A DNA stretch of 64,000 bases from Mercenaria mercenaria (taxonomy: Eukaryota; Mollusca; Bivalvia; Venerida; Veneridae). Location: NCBI RefSeq assembly GCF_021730395.1, contig NC_069373.1, positions 46,590,501 through 46,654,500 on the forward strand, given 5' to 3'. The notes under the pieces are model-generated. The model made no database searches and was not told where the DNA came from. It saw only the letters and a program-made list of their open reading frames with translations. Numbering within the stretch: position 1 is the stretch's first letter; each line of letters begins with the position of its first letter. A program made the translations under genes and the position numbers. Shown one piece after another: positions 31,754 to 43,254 of the stretch.

Positions 31754-33420
31754 ATGATGGTGCTCAGATAATAAGACTGCTTATGAAACTTAATATATTG
31801 CAACTAGTTATATATAGTTGTGATTGAATTCAGCCAAAGTGATTCCTTTGTACATACCTTGCATATGATCTCTAAATACAGGACATTTATTTCAGTTCAA
31901 AACTTGTTATTATGCATGAACATGAATGGGCTTTCATAATGATGCGGAAATGAAACTGCCAATGATTAATGAACTGTTAGACTGATTGTCAACAGCAGTG
32001 GGAATAGGTCTTACGGAAGTATTTATCAAGTGCAATGTCATATCTATTGTTATAATCAGTAATAATCAGTACCATTGTTGTTTTAGTTAAAGCAAATGAG
32101 ATTAGCATGCTTTCAGGGAAACAAAGTATTTCGATACAGCCACTTACACTTCAAAATTGTATTTCGCATTTAGCTTAGTTACATACTTATTTACGTTTAT
32201 AGCTAACGAGATTGACATGTTCTGACGGAATAAGTTTATTTTGATAGAATCATCCGGTCTTCACAATGATGTTTGCATTTCGCTTATTGCAGTTGCATCT
32301 TTTTACTTTTTAGCTGTATTATTTAAAATATTGCTATTGTGATTTCTTTCTCCGCCGTGCGCGTCCTCGTCTTTGCAGAAACGTCTGGAAAGAATGCTTT
32401 AAGACTTCACACAGGAGTCTTAGGCACTCCTTAACTTTTTACATTTGACAAAATCATTCCAGTTTTGTATGTTGGCTAGTTTCTCAGCAACTCCTCGTGG
32501 ACGGAATGAGCATTTCAAATCCCGAAGAAGAAATTGGCGTCGTGAAATAACTTAACAAAGCCCTGGCGTACATAATCATTTTGCAAAATTTTGTTCATAT
32601 TTAGCTTTCAAATTCTGGAGAAAAAAATCTCAGAAACTACTGAAAAAAAAGTATTCAAATACATCACATTTTCGTCTTAAAAAGACATCAAAGAAACAGG
32701 TTTCATAGCTTTTTGTAAGCTTATATCTTTGCATCTGTTGTTCTTAGGGCGTGATAATATGTTAAACAGTCAGACACGCTTTTATTTGACATGGATATAC
32801 AACCTTTGATTGTTTGTCGGAAGATATATTGCTGAAAATCAATGAAGTATAATAAACTTTTGATATAAATAATATAAGAATTTCATTATCTATTTAAATC
32901 AGCCACCATATCTGTATGCAGATTTTCGCGCAGCCTATATCTATATAGCTTTTGTCTTTGATCCTTTGGAGTTATTTTTTTGTTGGGTTTAACGTTGTCG
33001 TGGATATCCTGATTTTATTTTTTATTATACCTTATTTATCCACACATTGGATATAAAACAAAAGTAAAACCTTATTATCAAAATTATTTCATTTAATTTT
33101 TACTTATTTATTTTATCATGAACACAACCTTCCCTAATTACATGCAACTTATTTCAAGTAATACCCAGTCGACTCAAGTCATTCTGTTTATATAAGGCTT
33201 TCCCGCCAAGAATACTATTTAAAACAAAAGAAAGGCATGAAAAGCATGAAATACATGTTAAATGCAATCCACGAATATAAGTGCCGACGGAGAACTTAAA
33301 AGGAGAGGGTCCGCCGGAAAATTTAAACAATACATATTATACAGTCGCTAAGTCTGCGACACCCCCGGCGACCAAGAAAGATACAATAATATATTTATAG
33401 GTCATATGGTAACTTTCCAG
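31754..33420. other. Intergenic stretch after SDR-b
   Basis: This is the 3' flank of SDR-b; AATAAA occurs at 32851, rather far from the stop. Around 32310-32560 a segment with CCGTGCGCGTCCTCGTCTTTG looks like the left part of a tandem-repeat mobile element. No exon is recognised. Confidence 0.4.
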
Positions 33421-33424
33421 ATTT

Positions 33425-33618
33425 GATGGTTGAGGAAGACCCCAGGTGCCCCTTCGTACATTATTTCATCACGAGCGGGCACCTTGGTAGAACCATCGTC
33501 ATTCCGTAAGCCAGCTGGATGACTTCCTCACATGAAGAATCCAACGCCCCGAGTGAGGCTCGAACACATGTTGGTGAGGGGCAAGTGATTAGAAGTCACG
33601 GCCACAGAGACCCCTCCT
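33425..33618 (-). mobile_element. tRNA-headed SINE (second family), reverse orientation
   Basis: On the minus strand: CTCTGTGGCCG, then TAATCACTTGCCCCTCACC, and a B-box-like GTGTTCGAGCCTC, followed by GGTTCTACCAAGGTGC. The body also matches about 55445-55540, and the head matches 50950. Confidence 0.65.
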
Positions 33619-33988
33619 TTGGGTGTACGTTGTGTAGTAGTGTTACAATATATTTAAACTACTCAGTTGTATTTCGTGTTAATCAAGAACCATTCGAATT
33701 TCGTTACACAAAAAGGTAAGGTAAGTGATCATCGGCTAATAAAAGATGTATGCGAGTCAAATTATGCAGAAGAATGTACATTTATTAAAGTTGGAAATCA
33801 ACATAAAAAGCCCTAGGCATGACCCCAAAATTGCGGGGTAACATAAGTAAAAACATAAATGGTATAATAGAACTATCATTTGGTGTCAGTCATAGAGGTG
33901 AAGTGGTTGATTTGCTTTATATGAAAACTACAAGTCTGGTTTAATGAACTTCCTTTGATAAAAAATATTCAGATGGATACAAAATGAA

Positions 33989-34129
33989 TTATTTCAGTGC
34001 TAAATGTTCATGATAAAACTGACACACTCTAGTACAATAGTTTATTTGTGAGTCGGCGACCAATACCAGAGCTGTTTCTAATCTATTGGCTTTTTCGATA
34101 TTACTTATAAGGTTTAACAAACTGATTAG
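33989..34129 (-). CDS. Possible orphan terminal exon, unknown protein
   Basis: On the minus strand an acceptor (TTTTCTCCTCGTACACTTCAG, with the last two bases at 34131-34130) is followed by 46 codons and a stop: LISLLNLISNIEKANRLETA, then LVLVADSQINYC and so on to EHLALK. The composition looks like a real protein (charged helix, few low-complexity residues). No upstream exon on this strand was found, and the family is not recognised. It could equally be chance or a gene relic. Confidence 0.25.
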   Translation of the reverse strand, partial: LISLLNLISNIEKANRLETALVLVADSQINYCTRVCQFYHEHLALK

Positions 34130-34379
34130 CTGAAGTGTACGAGGAGAAAATGTTTGAAATACGAAAATAACCAAGATGAAAAGTTTTTCTAAATCTGTTT
34201 AAAACATCACCAGCTAATTTCTGTTGTGTAAAGTTCCCTTTTAATTTGTAAGTCTTTCCCTTTATTTTCAAATTGCTTCTCTTCATTTTGAACTAACTTT
34301 TGAAATATTTGCATCTGCTCGTATGGTCATGTGTGAACTAAACTGACATAGTCTCGATAGGGTCATCGTTGCATATTGT

Positions 34380-34570
34380 GAGTTCGAAAAGGGCAAAATA
34401 ACGATACTACAATGTAAAAGAAAAAATAACGAAACTACAATGATGAAAAGTCGAAAGTACGATGATGAAATTACGGTTAAAAAATTTCGACTTATCATCG
34501 CAGTGTCGCGTTTTCATCATCGTGCTTTCGACTTTTCACCATCTTATTTTCTATACTTTTTTCTTTTCAA
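34380..34570. repeat. Imperfect palindrome
   Basis: GATGAAAAGTCGAAAGTACG (near 34442) is mirrored by CGTGCTTTCGACTTTTCACC (near 34521), with further ATGATGAAA/TTTCATCAT pairing. It is probably a MITE remnant. Confidence 0.55.
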
Positions 34571-34844
34571 CATCGGTGGAATTGGTGTTATTTAACTTAA
34601 TAAATTACACGATCGTAATAGAGGCGAACATTTTCATATCTTTTAAATAGGGAACTTTATTTCTGTTGGCTTTTTGGGACACGATTCACTTTTCTCTGTC
34701 TGTAAAAGCAAATGAAAATTTAATCTGATTTTTAAAGTCCCTGCCTGAATACAAGAAGAAAAAACGACAAAGCTTGAAATCGTGCAAGGATTTGTTTCAA
34801 CAAAGCATTTTGGTTTTTAACTCGCATGTGTTACTTAAAAATGA

Positions 34845-36472
34845 TGAATAGGGGTAGACTTTTTATTGGATCGCAATTTTGTCCGTCGTCCGTCGCCCGT
34901 CGTCGAGTTGATCGTCGGTTTGTCACAACATTTTCTTGTGATACACTGATAGTGATCCTACATTTTAAATATAATTTTTATCAAACTTGCACACAACTTG
35001 TATTGGCATAATATCTCGGTTTATTCGAAAACTGGCCAGGTCCCATAATGGGTTCCAGAGTAATGGGCTCTCAAAGGACCAAAATTTGCTATTTTTGGCT
35101 TGTGAACACAATAGAGACCATATTTTGCAATCAACTTTAATCAAACTTGCACACAACTTGTATTGGCATAATAAAATCTCGGTTCTTTTCGAAAACTCCC
35201 GATTCCATCATGGGTTATGGCCCCTTAAAGGGCCGAAATTTGCTATTTTTGGCTTGTGAACACGATAGAGACCACATTTTGCACTCAACTTTAATCAAAC
35301 TTGCACACAACTTGTATTGGCATAATATCTCATTTGCTTCCGAAAACTGGCCAGATCTCGTCATGGGTTCCAGAGTTATGGCCCCTTAAAGGACCGAAAT
35401 TTGCTATTTTGGCTTTTGCAGCCATATAGAGACTTCAATTATGGTTTGCTTTGATACAAACTTGCAAAATATCTTCAACAACAATAAATCTTGGATTTCA
35501 TGATGAATCTGTTAGATCCAGTCATAGGTTCCGGGGTTACGGCCCCTGACTGAGCCCTGAAAGAGCCAAAAATTGTTAATATTTACCTTGTGAACACGAT
35601 AAAAGTGGCATTTTATATTTGACTTTTACCACACTTACACAAAACTTAAGTCGCAATAAGATCTCAGTTCCTTTCGTTCCTTTCAAAAACCGGCTAGATT
35701 CCATCATGGGTTCTGGAGTACTGCCCCTGAAAGGGGCAAAATTTTCTAGTTTGGCCCTCAGCCATATAGAAGTTTCATTTATGCTTTGATTTGTTACAGA
35801 CTTGCACAGAATGATTATCTTGATGATTTCTAGGCCTGGATCGAAACTGGGTCATGTTGGGTCAAATACTAGGTCATCGAGCCAAATCAAAGGAAAAGCT
35901 TATTAACAACCTAGAGGCCACATTTATGATCCTGTCTTCATGAAACTTGGTCAGAATGTTTATCTTGATGATTTCTAGGCCAGATTTGAAACTGGGTCAT
36001 ATGGGGTCAAGAACTAGGTCACCCAATCAAATCAAAGGGAAAGCTTGTTAACTCTCTTGAGGCCACATTTATGATCCTATTTTCATGAAACTTTGTCAGA
36101 ATGTTTAATCTGGATATTTCTTAGGCTAAGTGCGAAACTGGGTCATATGGGGTCAAAAACTAGGCCACCCATTCAAATCAAAGGAAAAGCTTGTTAACAC
36201 TCCTGTTCATTTGATGTGCATGAAACTTGGTCAGAATATTTTTGTGCATGAAATATCGGATGAATTTTTATCTGGGTCATGTAGGGTCAAAAACTAGGTC
36301 ACCAGGTCAAGTAAAAAATAAGCTTGTTTACACTCAAGAGGCCATGTTTTTGGTCCAATCTTAATGACAATTTGTCAGAATGTTTGTCTCCATGAAATCA
36401 CTAGGAAAACATGTTTACACTGTTATTGTGTGTTACTCAGGTGAGCGACTTAGGGCCATCTTGGCCCTCTTG
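34845..36472 (+). mobile_element. Composite HINE/Pearl-type element with two unrelated tandem cores
   Basis: From about 34985 to 35800 there are five or so units of 150-165 bp with CTTGCACACAACTTGTATTG and TTTGCTATTTTTGGCTTGTG. From about 35806 to 36420 there are four units of the GGTCAAAAACTAGGTCACC core seen at 3355 and 17240. The end is GGTGAGCGAC, hairpin AGGGCC 36452-36457 / GGCCCT 36463-36468, and CTTG at 36472. The left edge, near 34845, has CGTCGTCCGTCGCCCGTCG runs. Confidence 0.65.
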
Positions 36473-37194
36473 TAATGTATAATATCATATGTCATAGAAA
36501 ACAAGTTTATCTGATATCAGTATCAGTGACTAGATCTGAAAAGGCTTGTTACGTGGACTGTTCCTAGCCTGTCAGGTTTATCCAGAACTTGATTACTTTG
36601 ATATAGCCTACACGTTTGCCAAGATACAATTTGCAACTAAGCAAGCATGCTTTCCTTAAAATATCTACCTTGAGCACGCTGTTTTCACATTTGAATTAAA
36701 ACTTACTGTCCAAAATATTAATAAGCATTTTCCACTGTTTAAAGCTGGAGGCGAGTCATCTCCAAGTTACACTACATATTGTTGTATAAGCTTTATACGG
36801 GTTTTATCAGGAACCAAAATTTCATCTCGATGTATAAGGAAAATAAAAAAAAAGACCAGGAAAGTTATATTAGATTCTTATCCTTATTAGCATATTCTAA
36901 GTAGTTCGAGAGCATAAGTGTTAGTGCATAGAGATAAAGTAGCGTTAGAGTACTTACCTTGTTTGCTCCAACCTTTAGATGTATTCTTCTCAATTGCCGT
37001 GTTACTCCAACACTTGAGCTGTTTAAAAACTTCCTTCTTATTACGTGTCATGATAATTTATTTCTGCTATCTTCTTTTTACAGATAATTAAGTGTAAAAA
37101 TATTACATCACGAGACTCCCAAAAAATTAATCTTCAATTTTGTTAAAACGCATTTACCGCATACTACTCAATTTAAACAGTGCACAGACTTGTG
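36473..37194. other. Upstream region of the Toll-like receptor gene
   Basis: AT-rich, no repeat ends seen, expected to hold the promoter. No clear TATA box or NF-kB site could be fixed by eye. Confidence 0.4.
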
Positions 37195-39897
37195 ATGCGG
37201 TCAAAAATGTTCAGAATTGCAATTGTTGTAATTTTGCTCATTTCTCTATCGTATATTTGTCCCTATATGACAAATTGTGGGCCTGAGAATGTATGTGAAT
37301 GTTCTTCAGAGGATGTGTATTTGTCAATGAAGTGCAATGGAACGAGTTCTAGTTTAGGCGAAATATGTTCTTCTATAGGCAATTTCACAGACTATAAAGT
37401 GACGTCATTAATTGCAACTAATTTCAATGTCGGGAACCTTACCAAGAAAACCCTTACTGGCTGCGATACTCTTCGTAAACTGACTTTAACAAATGACGGG
37501 ATTGAGTCGTTAGAATATGACACTTTTGAAAACATTGAAAACTTGACTGTTCTCGACATGAGCAACAACATGCTGGATATATACAATTCACAAAGTGTTT
37601 ATATGTTCCCGTCGAAACTAAGAGTTTTGAAGCTAAATAGAAATATACAAAGAATCACGCCTAAAACTGCTTACCCGGACTTATCAATGAGTAGCGAACT
37701 TGACGTTCTATTCCTAGATGGAATCAAAGGTAAAGATTTTCCGCAGTCATACTCGACAATGAAAACTTTGAGTTCCCTCACATTATCTTGCCACATCGGA
37801 AGATGCAATCTAACACATCTGACAAATTCAACATTTAAAAACATTAATAGTCTAAAAGTCCTGAACATTTCATCTTGCTTTATAAAAACGGTCGAAGCTG
37901 GAACCTTCGCCACTCTTCCGAACCTGGAAGTTCTTGACATATCGGGAAACATGAATATGGGGTTTCCATTACTAAGTAATGTGTCGTACGGTTTACAGTT
38001 TACAAGTATCAAATATTTGAACTACTCAAAAATGCACACCACATTCGGGACAGGAGTTAACGTTCGGAAGAAGGACTTTTGTTATCTTCATAATACAAGC
38101 TTGGTTGAACTTTCAATAGACAGTAACAGGATAGAAATGCTTGAAACAAATTCCCTTATTCTTCTACCAAAAACAATAAGGGTTATAAGTACACGTGACA
38201 ATATCTTTTCTTTTGGACTGTACTTGTTGCAGATGGGATGTGTGTCAAGTATACGCGAGTTTTACGGAAGTTTTCAAAATAAACTTCATAAACCAAAAAT
38301 GTTTTTCATTGAAGGAGGCCTATCAAGCTACAGTAACTATAGTTACGTCAGCACTTGCCCATATATGGAAGAGAACTATTTGAAAAATTTAAGCCAATCA
38401 ATTCCTTTTTGCACGTTCTTCGAACGAAATCAAGTGAAATATGTCCCTCCTTCAGTACCGAAGCAGTTAGAAAAGATTGCTTTTAATGACTGTAACATGA
38501 AATACGAAGTTCCGTTTTTGAATATATCGTCTTCAGATAGCAATATAAACTATATTGACATGTCAGGCAACGTCTTGTACTCGTGGAAGGGTCCGTTTTT
38601 GGGACCTTTCAAGAACGTAAGATATGTTGATTTGTCCCGAAATTACTGTGATCAAATAAGTCCCCATTTTTTCAGTTCCTTTCCGTCTGTAGAAATATTA
38701 CATCTTGATCAAAATTTTATTGGACTTATTTTAGTTGATGATGAAGTCGGTCCCTATATATTCGGACAGTTGAGATATTTAAAAACACTTACAATGTCTG
38801 CTAATAAAGTTACATACATACCTCCAAAACTTCTGATAAATAATTCTAACGTAGAAGTTCTAGATTTAAGCTTAAATAATATTGAGAGTTGGACGCTTGA
38901 CACTGAAAATTTGAAAAATTTAACCCACATTAATATTAGTTACAATTTCATTTCATTCCTGCCAAGTCAACTTACAAGTCACCTAGATGAAGTATCGTTA
39001 CGTCATGGAACTAACTTCACAATTGATCTCAGTAACAATACTATAAAGTACAGCTGTGACGAACAAGATTTCTTAAAGTGGTTTGTCGCTCACAGAGAAA
39101 ATATGATAGGATTTCACGCGTATCACTTCGAAGGTAAAAATAATGAGCCTGTGTCTGCCAATCAGTTTGTAAAGATTGTAAATGATATAAGTGAAAATTG
39201 TAAAGAGGAATCTAACGTTGCACGTACCGTTTTAATAGTATTTCTTTCTATTTTCGCAGTAGTTTGTTTTGTAACTTTAATATTTTCAAACCGAAAAGCG
39301 ATCTGGCATCATTTTGTCAAAATTAGAGACCCACCGAGAAATTACAAAGCGAGTCGATTTAAAGCATTTATATCATTTGCTAATGAAGACAGAGTTTTTG
39401 CCAATGATATACTTGCTGAAAAGCTCGAGTCTGACTATAACCAACCCTGTTGCTTACATGAGAGGGATTTTAAGGCAGGTACCGCGATTCGTCGAAACAT
39501 AGCCGAAGGTATTCAAGATAGTGAGAACGTCATTGCAGTGTTAACTAACTCATATCTAACAAGCGACTGGTGTAAAGTCGAATTCGAGTTCGCTGTAGAG
39601 GAAATCTTACATTCTAAACGCGGAGAAAAAAGTTTGATTATTATTCTTACGGGGGCACTGAATGAACAAGATTTAAGAAATAATCATACCATCAAAAAAT
39701 GGTATGATAAACACACCTACTTAGTCTATGCTGAAAGAGAAGAGTTTTGGACAAGGTTATGCGTTGCTTTAAACGTTAAATCAGATCGCAGTAATTACGG
39801 GACGCTTGGCGGACCATATAATAATGGAAGAAAGCAGTCTCTACAAACTGATGATAACCAAAGCATACGTGAAGATGTTCCGCTATTAGAACTGTAG
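37195..39897 (+). CDS. Toll-like receptor, single exon, 900 residues
   Basis: Membrane receptor of innate immunity: leucine-rich repeats sense ligand outside, the TIR domain recruits MyD88-type adaptors inside. ATG at 37195 (or 37207) is followed by a signal peptide (IAIVVILLISLSYIC). A cysteine-rich N-cap (CGPENVCEC), about 20 leucine-rich repeats with many N-glycosylation sites, and one C-terminal cap (SCDEQDFLKWF ... ENC) make the ectodomain, so it is a single-cysteine-cluster type. Transmembrane about 677-697. TIR about 719-862: box 1 FKAFISF (722-728), box 2 CLHERDFKAG, DWC at 791-793, box 3 FW at 851-852. The BB-loop proline of RDxxPG is alanine (A761, codon 39475-39477), which may weaken or change adaptor binding. 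No intron or frame break. Ligand unknown. The gene stands between SDR-b and SDR-c. Confidence 0.96.
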   Translation: MRSKMFRIAIVVILLISLSYICPYMTNCGPENVCECSSEDVYLSMKCNGTSSSLGEICSSIGNFTDYKVTSLIATNFNVGNLTKKTLTGCDTLRKLTLTNDGIESLEYDTFENIENLTVLDMSNNMLDIYNSQSVYMFPSKLRVLKLNRNIQRITPKTAYPDLSMSSELDVLFLDGIKGKDFPQSYSTMKTLSSLTLSCHIGRCNLTHLTNSTFKNINSLKVLNISSCFIKTVEAGTFATLPNLEVLDISGNMNMGFPLLSNVSYGLQFTSIKYLNYSKMHTTFGTGVNVRKKDFCYLHNTSLVELSIDSNRIEMLETNSLILLPKTIRVISTRDNIFSFGLYLLQMGCVSSIREFYGSFQNKLHKPKMFFIEGGLSSYSNYSYVSTCPYMEENYLKNLSQSIPFCTFFERNQVKYVPPSVPKQLEKIAFNDCNMKYEVPFLNISSSDSNINYIDMSGNVLYSWKGPFLGPFKNVRYVDLSRNYCDQISPHFFSSFPSVEILHLDQNFIGLILVDDEVGPYIFGQLRYLKTLTMSANKVTYIPPKLLINNSNVEVLDLSLNNIESWTLDTENLKNLTHINISYNFISFLPSQLTSHLDEVSLRHGTNFTIDLSNNTIKYSCDEQDFLKWFVAHRENMIGFHAYHFEGKNNEPVSANQFVKIVNDISENCKEESNVARTVLIVFLSIFAVVCFVTLIFSNRKAIWHHFVKIRDPPRNYKASRFKAFISFANEDRVFANDILAEKLESDYNQPCCLHERDFKAGTAIRRNIAEGIQDSENVIAVLTNSYLTSDWCKVEFEFAVEEILHSKRGEKSLIIILTGALNEQDLRNNHTIKKWYDKHTYLVYAEREEFWTRLCVALNVKSDRSNYGTLGGPYNNGRKQSLQTDDNQSIREDVPLLEL

Positions 39898-39984
39898 TGC
39901 TGATACTTTTGTACCATTGACTTCATCTTTCAGTTGATTTTTCCGTCTTTGTGATTTCTGTAACTGCTTTATCATTTTCAAACG

Positions 39985-40280
39985 GACCCTCCCGCTTAGC
40001 TCAGTAGGGAGACCATTTGGTCTACGGATCGCGGGGTAGCGAGTTTGATCTCCGGGCGGAGCGTATGTTCTCCATGACGAATTGATAAAAGACAGTGTGT
40101 CTGACATTATTCGTCCTCTACTTCTGATAAATCGTGTTGGGAAGTTGGCAGTTACATGCGGAGAACGTCTGGTTTGTACAGGTTCAGAATCCAGGAACAC
40201 TGTTTAGGTTAACTGCCCGCCGTTACATGACTGAAATACTGTTGAAAAACGGCGTTAAACCCCAAACAAACAAAAACAAT
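39985..40280 (+). mobile_element. Full-length tRNA-headed SINE, 3' flank of the TLR gene
   Basis: A-box-like CTTAGCTCAGTAGGGAGA and B-box-like GAGTTTGATCTCC mark a tRNA-derived polymerase III promoter. A body (TGGTTTGTACAGGTTCAGAA) and the tail ACTGAAATACTGTTGAAAAA, GGCGTTAAACCCCAAACAAA follow. It starts about 88 bp after the TLR stop, so it may be part of the 3' untranslated region. Best-preserved copy of four. Confidence 0.85.
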
Positions 40281-41635
40281 TTTCAAACGAAACCATATTT
40301 CTACACCCCCTTCCATAGCTTCTTAAAAGCATATTAACATGCTAGACTACTTAAACAGCAAATTCTCGTATCTGAAACTGTAACGTTCAGCTATCTGGTC
40401 TATAAAACAAGGATAAATATCAAACAGGGAATGCCACTTTCGAAAAACGCAGCCACTCCGAAACGAAACCCACAACACGCAGATGTGCACACTTCTAACA
40501 CACACACTCAAATACAAAGCAAACTCACGAGGACAATACAAACAAAGGAATACAGTGGGACACCGCCTTGGAACACTCAGTGGCAAAAGCACCACTGGGG
40601 AGCTTCTATACCGCTCATACGAGCCTCGGACCAAAGTTCCGTTGAAACATTGGAAATATTGGGAAACATTTTAGGCCTGTTCCTTTTAGTAAAACTTTGT
40701 TCTCGAGGATTCCATGTCTGACATTTAATAATTAGTTTATACTAATTTATTTTAAGTCGTTTGCAACCTATTTATCACTCTCGACAGCATTTATCGTCAA
40801 GCGGGTACTCGATTAGTATTCGATTATTTTGTCGGTCACAAAGATATAGATGGCACGATTTATTCGCGATTTTTGTATGAAACGTTTTTTTAAAAACGTT
40901 TATTCATGATCTAATCAAATCTTGTCATGGACCAGACTGTTCGAACGATTTCTTGATCCGCAAAACGCTTGCAAAAATCGTATTTTCAATTGATATATTC
41001 GTGAGAACATGTTTAAACCGGCGAAACAAGGAAAAGGAACATTTTGTCATAGTTTAATGTATCATGCTATACCTCTGGTGTGCGAGAATAAAATTTCCTG
41101 CTTTCAGTTTGAGTTTTAAAAAATTAGGTAAAATTGCTAACACTTTTAACAGTCGAAAATCATTGTATAATTATATAATTTGCGATTCGATTGCATGGAA
41201 TAGAAGGTCAAAGATCGTTTTTCTTTTCTTATGTTTTTATGATGATACATTGTTGCTAAATAAGGGGTCTCTCATTTAAGATTTAGATATACCTCGGAAT
41301 ATATCTCAGTTAGGTAGATATACATATAAACTCCTGCAGCAGGGCCTCCTTCATAATTAATTGCGTAATTATTTATATTTGTTCTAAGTTTTACTAGTGT
41401 CAAGTTTGGTTTTAACATCTATTTGTACTCTAAATTCACTTCTTCGATAAGGTATTTCACAGCCTAATTTTAATAAGAATAGTATTTACATAATTAGGAA
41501 GGTCCTGACAAATCAGTAAAATTGTAAAAGGAGATTGTGATTCGACATTTCATATAGGCACCGCATGATTTTTGTTCAGCCCTTTTACCTGTCATCTGAT
41601 TGTGTCTCATGAAATGTGTAGTGGAATCCATTATA
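40281..41635. other. Intergenic stretch
   Basis: Around 40430-40690 a GC-richer segment (GGGACACCGCCTTGGAACAC, AAAGCACCACTGGGGAGCTT) has the look of an interspersed repeat fragment of unknown class. The rest is AT-rich with nothing recognisable. Confidence 0.35.
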
Positions 41636-41885
41636 TACTAACGGAAAAAAGAAACTGCATGGGTATAATATGCTATAACTTAGGAGGTATATAAGAAATC
41701 GCAAAAAAAAATTTCAACAGGGTTTTATCTGACCTTTATTTAACACCAGCTCAGTTGATATGGTATCAGCAAATGACCGGGAGGGATACACAGCTTACCT
41801 ATGTAAAGGTTCAAGCTTTAATTTATAAAATTGAGTGATACATGAACATTTTACACATGCACAGTTTCTTTTTTTTCCGCTAGTA
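41636..41885. mobile_element. 250-bp MITE with TA target duplication
   Basis: TACTAACGGAAAAAAGAAAC at 41636 is mirrored by GTTTCTTTTTTTTCCGCTAG then TA at 41885. TA flanks both edges (41634-41635 and 41886-41887). TA duplication fits Tc1/mariner-type mobilisation. No ORF inside. Confidence 0.75.
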
Positions 41886-42239
41886 TATGTAGTCCGCTGT
41901 GATATTTGTTTTTCTGCTTCGTATAGCCGTTGTTGCACCGCCTTTTGTAAGTCTTCGAATACATGTATTTATGGGTTGTGAGGTTTTCACCTTAATCTAC
42001 TTTTTCTTGTTAACATTATATTCATATATATTTAATACGTGTATAGTATAAGAATAATACATTTGTGTATATAACTTTTGCTCATTCAAGTTGTAGGTTT
42101 ATTAAGCAGTAATTATGATGCACGGATACCACCACCTTTTACCGCAAGAACGATCATCTTTCTCAAAAAAAAATTATTGTGAATATTCGGAATTTTTAAG
42201 CTAACATCTTAAGCAGAGATAGCAACTTCTACAAAAAAA

Positions 42240-42392
42240 ATTGATTCATGTGGGGAAGTTGGCAGTTACTTGCGGAGAACAGGTTTGTACTGGTACAGAA
42301 TCCAGGAACACTGGTTAGGTTAACTGCCCGCCGTTACATGACTGAAATACTGTTGAAAAACGGCGTTAAACTCAAAACAAACAAACTAAATA
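42240..42392 (+). mobile_element. SINE 3' fragment
   Basis: It has GATTCATGTGGGGAAGTTGG, GGTACAGAATCCAGGAACAC and the ACTGAAATACTGTTGAAAAA tail shared with the copy at 39985; the tRNA-like head is absent. Confidence 0.75.
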
Positions 42393-43250
42393 AATTGAAT
42401 AATTAATACTTTTTAATTTTTAAACATTTAACTTTTAAATTTTCAAGTTAACATTATGTTTTGCTGTCTGCTGTACGAAATTCAATTTTTACATTTTTTA
42501 CACATACTAAGTGATAGTTTGTATTAATACTGGCTGAAGCTAACTGAACTGGTTGATTATATTTAAATTTATACTTTGTATAAGGCTTACTGAACCGGTT
42601 GATTATATTTAAATTCATACTTTGTGTAACTACTTTACCGTTGTTGTATGGGGCCACTTACCTTAAACCTTTAGTGTGTCTATTTCTTGAAGTATTTAGA
42701 ACAGTTGTCATCACTTATTATGCATTGTATTCTGTTGTATTATATTTTATTTCATTGTATATTTTTGTAAATATTATTGAACAAGTCAAACTTTGTTTCA
42801 AGTATGACATGTCAAATATTGCACCAGCTTGTATGTAATCTTCTGTATGAATCCAACGAATATCTTTTAGTTCGAAAACAGTGGAGCGGCCCGTTCATTG
42901 ATGTTGGTACACCTTGTGGCCCGACCCATTTGTAAATGTTGGCTTATTATTTTTATTGTAATTATATGCCTTGTAACACTGATAATAGAATATTATTAAA
43001 TTGAAGACAGAAATATATGTTCAATGATTTAAAATTTTATACTTCAGATGTGAAATATTTTATATTTGTTGATACAAAATATGCTTAGAACATCAAATGT
43101 ATAACCATGTTTATGGCAATAAATGTAATTATAAGAACAGTGGGTGTTAGATATAATATTTCTGTTTTTAATTCATATATTTGTACAGAAATAAAACTAT
43201 TTCTACAAAATAAATACGCCTTTGTTTATAGTTACATTAACTATTTGGGA
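42393..43250. other. Intergenic AT-rich stretch with a short tandem duplication
   Basis: About 42545-42625 repeats ACTGAAC(T/C)GGTTGATTATA with following ATTTAAATT(T/C)ATACTTTGT twice. AATAAA occurs near 43205. No exon recognised. Confidence 0.4.
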
Positions 43251-43254
43251 CATG

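Noticed and set aside
31552-31827. 91-codon frame overlapping SDR-b exon 5 in another frame
   Set aside because: It is a shadow of the real exon; the SDR frame carries PGWVKTEMGG and matches all paralogues.
34987-35389. Overlapping frames with repeated HTTCIGII and LARSHNG words
   Set aside because: They are translations of the tandem units of the mobile element, not genes.
37180-37194. GTG start for the Toll-like receptor
   Set aside because: An ATG five codons later gives a normal signal peptide; animals rarely start at GTG.
39985-40060. A functional tRNA gene
   Set aside because: A- and B-box-like words are present but the cloverleaf is not complete and a SINE body and tail follow.
40430-40721. 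Coding region in the GC-richer segment after the TLR gene
   Set aside because: Overlapping short frames on both strands with Thr/Gln/Asn-rich composition look like a repeat fragment; no domain or splice site supports a gene.
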